Source: Nocardia macrotermitis
Lineage (GTDB): Bacteria > Actinomycetota > Actinomycetes > Mycobacteriales > Mycobacteriaceae
Length of the DNA: 64,000 nt
Direction: 5' to 3'
NCBI RefSeq assembly: GCF_009604405.1
Contig: NZ_WEGK01000010.1
Span: forward strand, 248,001 to 312,000
In this document: positions 58,910 through 64,000 of the stretch, piece by piece
Numbering within the stretch: the stretch's first letter is position 1
Layout: every line of letters starts with the position of its first letter
Translations under genes and position numbers: made by a program
Notes under the pieces: generated by a model
Told to the model about the DNA's origin: nothing
Seen by the model: only the letters and a program-made list of their open reading frames with translations
Database searches by the model: none

Positions 58910-60085
58910 CTACTTGCGATTCGAGGTCGGGTAGGTGGTGTAGGTGAAGCCGGGCAGCTCGACGAGTTCGGGCCGGTTTCCGTTGGCGCTCAACTGGTCG
59001 AGCACGAACTGCATGCCCGCGGTCGCGATCTGGGCGCCCGGGTCCTCCATGACGTAGCGAAGCCGGGTGACGATGGCCCGCTTGTCGTCGACCGACCGCA
59101 CGACCGGCATCGCGTCGACTGTCTCGGTGTCGTCCTCGACCACGGGTGCCGTTTCGATCCTCTTTTCGAAGCCCGGGTAGTCCGGCCACATCAGACGGCT
59201 CATCTCCACCGACGACAGCGAGCTGTACCAGAACTTGCGATACAGCGCCTCGATCCGGGCGGCGGCCGCGCTGTCGGCGAGCTTCTCGAGTTCGATGGTC
59301 GGCCCACCCGGGGCGATGATCAGCCGGGCCGGGTCGAGCTTGCGGCCCGACGCTTCGTAGAGCAGCGAGCACACGTTGTTGCTCTGCCAGGTCAGCCCGG
59401 CACTCGGGCGTCCGGCACTGCCGACGACGAGCACCATCAGACGCGCCCAGTCGATGCTCTGCTCGTGCAGCCACTTCAAGCTCCGGTACACCGAGTCCAG
59501 CGCCGAGAGCGCGAACGTCGCCGCCATCATGTCGTTGAACGACACGGGGACAGCTTCGGGCCCGTCGCCTTCGAGCAGGTTCGCCCGCAGGTACCCGAAG
59601 TCCAGGAGCTTCGGGTTCTCGATCGCTCGTTCCAGAAAGTCCGCGGTGGTCGCGCAGGTGTAGTCGACGAGATCGGCGATCTTCTCCTCACGCCCTCGCC
59701 AGGCGGCGGCCGCGACCTCGTCACGCCAGTACGAGACGCTGTTGAAGTCCTGGACGACGCGGCACTGCGCGATGAGCTCGCGGGCGTCTTTCTTGCAGCT
59801 GGGGTGGTCGAGTTGGCGCAGCCGGGCCAGGTAGGGGATCGCGAGACCGAGGTGCGAGACCGCGGTGATCTCGAAGAACCCCCGGGTGCCCTTCCTGAAG
59901 TCGACCGACGTGGGCGGGTGGCCGCCGCCGGGGAACAGCACCAGATCGGTGCCCGTCGCCACCAGCAGCGGGGTGTCGGAGTGGGCCTCGCCCAGCTCCC
60001 GCTGCAGGTTCGCGCCGATACTGTCCGGAGCGGAGGTGAACAGCTCGAACAGCCGCATGAAGTGCGGATTGGGTTGGTATCGCAT
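58910..60085 (-). CDS. unrecognised 391-residue protein of the EAR/carotenoid operon
   Basis: A 391-residue soluble protein starting MRYQPNPHFMRLFELF, with AAGGAG six bases upstream. The N-terminal 100 residues look like a mixed alpha/beta domain (LLVATGTDLVLFPGGGHPP; RGFFEITAVSHLG). The central and C-terminal parts are mainly helical, with conserved-looking DFNSVSYWRDEV, GWTWQSNN-like (GLTWQSNNVCSLLYE) and FWYSSLSSVEMSRLMWPDYPG. Two cysteines (about 97 and 107) lie near each other. I do not recognise a family and see no nucleotide- or metal-binding signature. It is 106 bp upstream of the nitroreductase and 24 bp downstream of the propeller gene. Confidence 0.75.
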   Translation of the reverse strand: MRYQPNPHFMRLFELFTSAPDSIGANLQRELGEAHSDTPLLVATGTDLVLFPGGGHPPTSVDFRKGTRGFFEITAVSHLGLAIPYLARLRQLDHPSCKKDARELIAQCRVVQDFNSVSYWRDEVAAAAWRGREEKIADLVDYTCATTADFLERAIENPKLLDFGYLRANLLEGDGPEAVPVSFNDMMAATFALSALDSVYRSLKWLHEQSIDWARLMVLVVGSAGRPSAGLTWQSNNVCSLLYEASGRKLDPARLIIAPGGPTIELEKLADSAAAARIEALYRKFWYSSLSSVEMSRLMWPDYPGFEKRIETAPVVEDDTETVDAMPVVRSVDDKRAIVTRLRYVMEDPGAQIATAGMQFVLDQLSANGNRPELVELPGFTYTTYPTSNRK

Positions 60086-60109
60086 CGAAGTTCTCCTTGG
60101 TGGTGCGGG

Positions 60110-61240
60110 TCAGGCGTTGTCGAGTGCGAGTTCGTAGACGATGCTGTCCTGGCGGAACCGCACGTCCGGGGTGAGGCTGTTGGCGACGACGAGGAAGCTC
60201 CTGCCGTCGGCCTCGAAGTAGCTCGCGTCGGTTCCGCCGAAGGTGGGGAATTCCTCGAGCACCTCGAACTTGCTGTTCTCCCACCGGTACAGCTGCGACA
60301 TCAGGTCGGTCTTGGGCGCGGGGGGCATCCCCTGCACGAAGCAGACCCGGACGAGGTACAGGTCCTCGCCGCGACGGAAGAGTTCGAACTCGCGACCGCC
60401 GGCGCCGCCGAGTGACTGGTGGGGCTCGAAGAGTTCGCCGTTCCACCGGTGGAGCGTCGATTCGCCGGTGATGCACGCGAACGCCAGCCACTCCTCGCCG
60501 TCGTGGGAGAAGTGCAGGAAACTCCGGCCGAACCGCTCGCCGAACGTCTGATACGGGATGAAGGAATCTCCGTCCCATCGGTAGACGACACTGGGCGAAA
60601 GCTGGTCGGCGTACGCCAGGAAATGGTGTCCGCCGACGCGGAAGCAGGCCCAGTTGTAGCCCATTCGCCCGCCCAGGACCTGGAACTCCCGCCAACGACC
60701 CTCGACGCGCTCGAAGATGACCGAACGGCCGTGGCCCCGGTGAGCGAGGGTGAGACCGGGAATCATCAACCCCTGGGCCAGGGCCAGGAACTCGCGATCG
60801 TCGATCGAGAAGTGGTTCCACTGCTTGGCACCGAAGGTCGGCAGGGTCTCGTCGAGGATCCACTTCCCGTCCTCCTCGCGGTAGATGAGCGAGTCGACGT
60901 CGGTTTCGTAAGGCCCCTTCCCGGTCCGGAGGTTGGCGAAGGCCAGGTAGGTCGTCCCGCCGCTGTGGAAGCTCAACGCGTCCTCCGCGCTCGGGCTGGG
61001 CAGGCGGTCATGCTCGGCGAATCGCCCCTCCTCCCAGCGGTAGAGCAGGGCGTCGATGTCGGCATTGCCGCCCTGCATGTCGGCGGCCTGCCCGGGCACG
61101 TCTTCGGCCAGCTGCGGGACGACGAGGTGCAGCCGGTCACCGACGCGGAAAACGTGCGCGCTACGAGCGCCGGACGTGGCGAGACGCTGGTGAACCGACA
61201 GGATCCTCGAACCCGAGCGGTTCGGAACGGTGGTGGACAC
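60110..61240 (-). CDS. seven-repeat EAR/EPTP beta-propeller protein
   Basis: A 376-residue protein built almost entirely of seven about 48-residue repeats. Each has a strand ending in (L/V)YRW or equivalent plus (D/E)G.F..(H/Q).(L/F), then G....(F/A)F..G...L(A/V).A. Examples: ALLYRWEEGRFAEHDRL, SVVYRWDGDSFIPYQTF, SQLYRWENSKFEVLEEF. This is the EAR (EPTP) repeat of LGI-type and bacterial propellers, a protein- or ligand-binding scaffold. There is no signal peptide, so it should be cytoplasmic. GTG 61240 has AAGGGAG upstream. It is the first gene of the operon and faces a TetR gene across a palindromic operator. Confidence 0.85.
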   Translation of the reverse strand: MSTTVPNRSGSRILSVHQRLATSGARSAHVFRVGDRLHLVVPQLAEDVPGQAADMQGGNADIDALLYRWEEGRFAEHDRLPSPSAEDALSFHSGGTTYLAFANLRTGKGPYETDVDSLIYREEDGKWILDETLPTFGAKQWNHFSIDDREFLALAQGLMIPGLTLAHRGHGRSVIFERVEGRWREFQVLGGRMGYNWACFRVGGHHFLAYADQLSPSVVYRWDGDSFIPYQTFGERFGRSFLHFSHDGEEWLAFACITGESTLHRWNGELFEPHQSLGGAGGREFELFRRGEDLYLVRVCFVQGMPPAPKTDLMSQLYRWENSKFEVLEEFPTFGGTDASYFEADGRSFLVVANSLTPDVRFRQDSIVYELALDNA

Positions 61241-61250
61241 GAAAGCTCCC

Positions 61251-61300
61251 TTAACTAAGTTAATTTGACATTCGCCAGCTTGGCTTAACTTTGATAAGTT
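61251..61300. promoter_or_regulatory. TetR operator region of the EAR/carotenoid operon
   Basis: TTAACTAAGTTAA (61251-61263) is a perfect palindrome ten bases from the propeller start. A related but less perfect copy, AACTTTGATAAGTT (61287-61300), lies just before the TetR start. Centres are about 37 bp apart. Confidence 0.75.
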
Positions 61301-61307
61301 GTCAACC

Positions 61308-61997
61308 ATGCCGAAGGGGATCACGCGGGAGAAGGTCGTGGAAGCCGCACTGGCGCTGCTCGACGACGAGGGCATCGACGGGGTCACCGTCCGCGCGCTC
61401 GCGCAACGGCTCGACGTCCGCGCGCCGGCCCTCTACTGGCACCTGCGCAACAAGCAGGAGTTGCTCGACGAGATGAGCACCACGGTCCTGCGCCGCATCG
61501 CGGATGTGCTACCGGCTCCCGGTTCGAGCTGGCGTGAAGATCTGGCTGCGTACGCCCGCGTGCTCCGGGCCGAGTACCTGCGCCACCGCGACGGCGCCCG
61601 AGTCTTCAGCGGTGCGCGGGTGTCCGATCCCGAGGTGGTGGTGCGGATCAAGGAGCCGCTGTACCGAAGCTGGACAGAAGCGGGACTCACGCTCGTACAG
61701 GCGGACGACGCGCTGGACGTGGTGGTCGCGTTCGTTGTCGGCTTCGTCATCGAGGAACAGGAACGGCTCCAGTCCGCCGACACCGATCCCACGCGGTACT
61801 CGCTCGCCGAACGCGACGCCGGCTTGGGCGAGCACGCGCCGCTGACCAAGGTGGCCGGGCACCTTCGCGACGATAGTGATCAGAGGTTCGAGCGCCACCT
61901 GGGCATCGTTCTCGACGGTCTCGCCACCCGGCACGACCGCGCCGACCCACCCGGCACGACCGCGCCGACCCACCCGAACGGACGCGACATGCGGTGA
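61308..61997 (+). CDS. TetR-family repressor of the EAR/carotenoid operon
   Basis: A 229-residue TetR protein of the true TetR branch: MPKGITREKVVEAALALLDDEGIDG, VTVRALAQRLDVRAPALYWHLRNKQELLDEM with the LYWH motif, and a TetR_C-like ligand domain. It is divergent from the propeller operon across two TTAACT palindromes. The last about 25 residues derive from a 23-bp tandem duplication and are not family-like, so the original stop codon has been lost or shifted. Confidence 0.9.
   Translation: MPKGITREKVVEAALALLDDEGIDGVTVRALAQRLDVRAPALYWHLRNKQELLDEMSTTVLRRIADVLPAPGSSWREDLAAYARVLRAEYLRHRDGARVFSGARVSDPEVVVRIKEPLYRSWTEAGLTLVQADDALDVVVAFVVGFVIEEQERLQSADTDPTRYSLAERDAGLGEHAPLTKVAGHLRDDSDQRFERHLGIVLDGLATRHDRADPPGTTAPTHPNGRDMR
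61930..61975. repeat. 23-bp tandem duplication in the TetR 3' end
   Basis: Two perfect copies (61930-61952 and 61953-61975) of a unit beginning GGCACGACCGCGCC and ending GACCCACCC. Because 23 is not a multiple of three, the second copy is read in another frame and changes the C-terminus. Confidence 0.9.
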
Positions 61998-62109
61998 ATC
62001 CCGGTCCGCGGCCGAGCGCGCTCGGCTTCGAGAACCACGACGAGCGCGGTGAAGATTTCGGCGGCGGGCTCCAGCGCGAACACGTCGATACGCCCGTCGA
62101 TCTGGTTCG

Positions 62110-62257
62110 CAAGGTCCGGCCGCAGGTACGGTGCGGTAGTGTCACCGGCTCGCCGTGGTACGCGCCGACCCGGACCACGCGCAACGAGTTCGGGCGCGTT
62201 GATCTTGCGCCACCGGTTCCGGGCGGCCTCGATCAGCTTGTAGGCCATGGCAATTCC
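62110..62257 (-). pseudogene. transposase C-terminal remnant (IS256/mutator-like)
   Basis: On the minus strand, codons 62257-62180 read GIAMAYKLIEAARNRWRKIN then APELVA. This resembles the C-terminal segment (K-L-I-E-A-A-x-x-R-W-R-x-x-N-A-P-x-L-V) of actinobacterial IS256/mutator-type transposases. After a one-base frameshift it continues as RVVRVGAYHGEP. No start, catalytic domain or terminal repeats are visible. Confidence 0.4.
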
Positions 62258-62278
62258 GGCCGCGCGAGAACCCGAACC

Positions 62279-62417
62279 TGCAAGATTCAGCAGGGCGCTT
62301 CGGTCAAGACCGTCCAGGTCCGGCTCGGCGACTCCCCCGGACGTCACGCTGCGGGTCTACACCCACCTGTGGCCGGAGCAGGACGGCCACACGCGAGATG
62401 CGATCGAAGGAACCTTC
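62279..62417 (+). pseudogene. frameshifted C-terminal remnant of a tyrosine recombinase (integrase)
   Basis: GASVKTVQVRLGDS is read in one frame to about 62335, then PDVTLRVYTHLWPEQDG in the next. Together they form the C-terminal catalytic end of a phage/ICE integrase (GASxKTVQxRLGH...TLxxYTHLWP, with the nucleophilic Tyr). The box II His after RLG is Asp here. A frameshift at about 62335 and loss of the whole upstream part make it a relic. Confidence 0.65.
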
Positions 62418-62429
62418 ACCCGCCCGGAA

Positions 62430-62454
62430 AGGGGTACCCAAGTCGGGTACCCCT
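62430..62454. terminator. hairpin after the integrase relic
   Basis: AGGGGTACCC (62430-62439) and GGGTACCCCT (62445-62454) form a perfect ten-base stem with a five-base loop, 12 bases after the integrase reading frame fades. It may be the old integrase terminator or part of an attachment region. Confidence 0.6.
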
Positions 62455-62535
62455 CTCGAAACGAAGCAATTTCAGACCTGGGACGGGATAAATACGGGAT
62501 TTCCGCCGCTTCCTGATCCCCGAAACCGCCCCCTA

Positions 62536-62600
62536 TCAGGCAAGTTTCAGCGAACGCCCGATGATCTCCTTCATGATCTCGGTTGCGCCGCAGGCCGCCT
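62536..62600 (-). pseudogene. acyl-CoA dehydrogenase C-terminal remnant
   Basis: Minus-strand codons read QAACGATEIMKEIIGRSLKL followed by Ala and a stop at 62536-62538. ATEIMKEIIGRSL is the extreme C-terminus of acyl-CoA dehydrogenases (GGTNEIMKEIIGRSL). Only about 21 codons remain; the upstream sequence has no family character. Confidence 0.65.
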
Positions 62601-63482
62601 GTTAGGGGGCTTTTTCGCGCCTCTACCTGCTGAAATTCGATCCAGAACTTCCCAATGCTTCCCAAGAAATCCCAACGATTCGACATATACAACGGGGCAA
62701 TCACGGGATCTCCACCATACCCATACGGGGTATTGCGAATTAGCACCCAAGAGGTTCAAGCCGAGGCAGGTCCTGTCGGTCGAGTACGTACCAGGCCCCG
62801 CCAACCCGCCGCGCTTTCGTTCCTCCAACCCTGCAGTCTTGCGGACATTGGAAACGGATCGCAGCCTGCCATCAGACCACTCGCCTCGCGCCCCAGCGTG
62901 AGCCAAGCGCATAGACGCCTCGACCGCGCCACCGCAGACCCGGAATCATCTCAGCCCACAGTCCGCCCCACACGATGCGGTAGACCAATCACATACACAC
63001 CCCGGCGTGTCGCAATTCAACACGCCGACCGATTTTCACCACAGCATCCCTTCAGCAACCACGCACCCCCGAGCCCACCGCCCCACCCCAGACTCGGATC
63101 GAAGTCCAGACCCGAGTCCGTCGGAGCCCCGCCTAGCCGGTCGACACTCTGTGCGCACTTGTAGGCGCCGAGCGGACTTGACCGCCAGTTGGCGGATCAC
63201 CCGGCTCGCAGTCGATAGTCACCGAACATCAAGGCCGAGATCCAACCCTCACCTGGCAATTGGAATTAAATTCTCAAACCAGGCTCCCATCCAAATTGTC
63301 AAGTGATCCAGGTAACAATAATGCAGTAATATTGGTCACATGACAGAGGGTGGCCGACGGAAGGAATTCAAGAACGGAGCCGCCTCAGCCTGCGGGAATC
63401 ACCGTTTTACGGTCATTCGCTTCACGCACTACGGGCGTTATCGAGCCGTGATCTTACCGAAAGGGTGTGGGATCCTGTGTGC
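62601..63482. other. poorly coding region with AT-rich patch
   Basis: About 880 bp with no gene I can support. Frames are open but proline/arginine-rich and without motifs. Around 63240-63345 the sequence is noticeably AT-richer than the rest of the window (for example AATTGGAATTAAATTC and AATAATGCAGTAATATT), which may be a promoter region or a scar of acquired DNA. Confidence 0.5.
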
Positions 63483-63620
63483 ATGGACGAAAGTCCACCT
63501 CAGGGCTTTCTACAACCGAACACCTACGGAACGACGCCGAAGGCTGAGCCGGAAGCGGAACTCCCAGCAGAGCCTCGGGTGTGTCTTGGCAGGACCCCCC
63601 GACGCTACCCCACCTTGTGA
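63483..63620 (+). CDS. possible 45-residue proline-rich protein
   Basis: A short frame MDESPPQGFLQPNTYGTTPK continues to a TGA at 63618-63620. Its composition (Pro, Glu, few Arg until the end) is more protein-like than the other frames here. There is no good ribosome-binding site and no family match that I recognise. It could equally be a chance frame. Confidence 0.3.
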   Translation: MDESPPQGFLQPNTYGTTPKAEPEAELPAEPRVCLGRTPRRYPTL

Positions 63621-63732
63621 CGCGCCGCGCGCGGAACCGGGTGATTTCTGGCCGAGTTGCGCTCGCGGTGACATCTGTCATCTCGGAGTCTCACACAACG
63701 GCCTCCGTCACGGAGGTCGGAACGGAGCGAAC

Positions 63733-64000
63733 GTGACCGACGAAAATCATGACGACGACAGCACAGCGGCACGAAAGGCGGCCACTTGGTGGTCGAGCTT
63801 GCACCGTCTGATCGACCCCGCCGACGACCCGCTCGAACTGCGCACTTTCGTTCGCGAGAAGTACCTTGACGACGACAGCTATGAGGTACGGGAATTCAGC
63901 CGCGACGGCCTGACCGGACTGCTGATCAGCGGCGCGAAGACTCCGGAGCGTGCCGAATGGTGCCCGGCCGCACAAGCGCTCACCGGTCTGCGGGTCTCGG
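63733..64000 (+). CDS. unrecognised protein, 3' end beyond window
   Basis: GTG 63733 opens a frame that runs off the right edge (89 codons visible). A GGAG lies five bases upstream. The visible part is acidic, then WWSSLHRLIDPADDPLELRT, YLDDDSYEVREFSRDGLTG and a LISGAKTPERAEW segment. The frame is open further upstream, but that part is not protein-like, so I take the GTG as start. I do not recognise the family; no signal peptide or membrane segment is visible. Confidence 0.6.
   Translation, partial: MTDENHDDDSTAARKAATWWSSLHRLIDPADDPLELRTFVREKYLDDDSYEVREFSRDGLTGLLISGAKTPERAEWCPAAQALTGLRVS

Noticed and set aside
62430..62454. tRNA or attachment-site core near the integrase relic
   Set aside because: I searched around the relic for a T-loop and acceptor stem and found none; only a simple hairpin is present.

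Overview
The window reads as chromosome from a high-GC actinomycete, most likely Nocardia or a close relative (Rhodococcus/Mycobacterium side). The grounds are uniformly GC-rich codon use, a DUF5753/DUF397 gene pair at the left edge, many TetR regulators, P450 and VOC genes, an F420-type PPOX protein, and small secreted proteins typical of these genera. I see no rRNA, tRNA, replication gene or ribosomal operon. This is accessory/catabolic chromosome made of small regulator-enzyme modules. Ten TetR genes plus two LysR, one MarR and one HxlR gene are present, most of them divergent from, or directly next to, the enzymes they probably control. Several divergent promoters carry clear palindromes.

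Layout. 0-0.8 kb: end of a Scr1-type regulator (DUF5753) and its DUF397 partner. 0.9-4.5 kb: a beta-ketoadipate lower pathway (LysR, then thiolase pcaF and CoA-transferase pcaI/pcaJ). 4.7-5.2 kb: SRPBCC protein. 5.4-12.9 kb: a four-gene Dpp/Opp-type ABC importer divergent from a large type I arylsulfatase, a likely sulfate-ester scavenging module. 13.0-15.5 kb: two divergent paralogous TetR genes and an AAA/DUF4143 ATPase preceded by a five-copy 23-bp-period repeat. 15.5-18.8 kb: a decaying dehydrogenase cluster. It contains an intact 48-codon gene coupled by GTGA overlap to a DapB-like reductase, an epimerase fused out of frame to an alcohol-dehydrogenase tail, and a 6PGDH-CMD gene lacking its Rossmann domain. 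18.9-29.8 kb: PPOX/HxlR, MFS/MarR, SDR/LysR, a carotenoid-biosynthesis membrane protein, an aldo-keto reductase, an Rnl5-like RNA ligase and an LLM monooxygenase.

30.3-34.4 kb: a tight operon of FAAL-like ligase, acyl carrier protein, P450 and a KAS III-like protein without the usual catalytic residues. It is followed by a 21-copy 16-bp minisatellite. 34.8-37.1 kb: TetR, P450 and a His-type 3Fe-4S ferredoxin. 37.3-46.4 kb: epoxide hydrolase/TetR, SDR/TetR, an epimerase, an extradiol-dioxygenase-like protein/TetR and three small VOC proteins. 46.8-49.3 kb: two small secreted proteins and a glutamine-synthetase-like ligase. 49.7-56.8 kb: three TetR-enzyme pairs (FAD monooxygenase, P450, NmrA-like plus amidohydrolase).

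56.8-62.0 kb: the most unusual unit. Four minus-strand genes (a seven-repeat EAR/EPTP beta-propeller, an unrecognised 391-residue protein, a nitroreductase and a carotenoid cleavage oxygenase) lie opposite a TetR gene. Just beyond the TetR gene (62.1-62.6 kb) is a graveyard of transposase, integrase and acyl-CoA dehydrogenase fragments, so the unit may have been acquired horizontally. The window ends in a poorly coding stretch and the start of an unrecognised gene.
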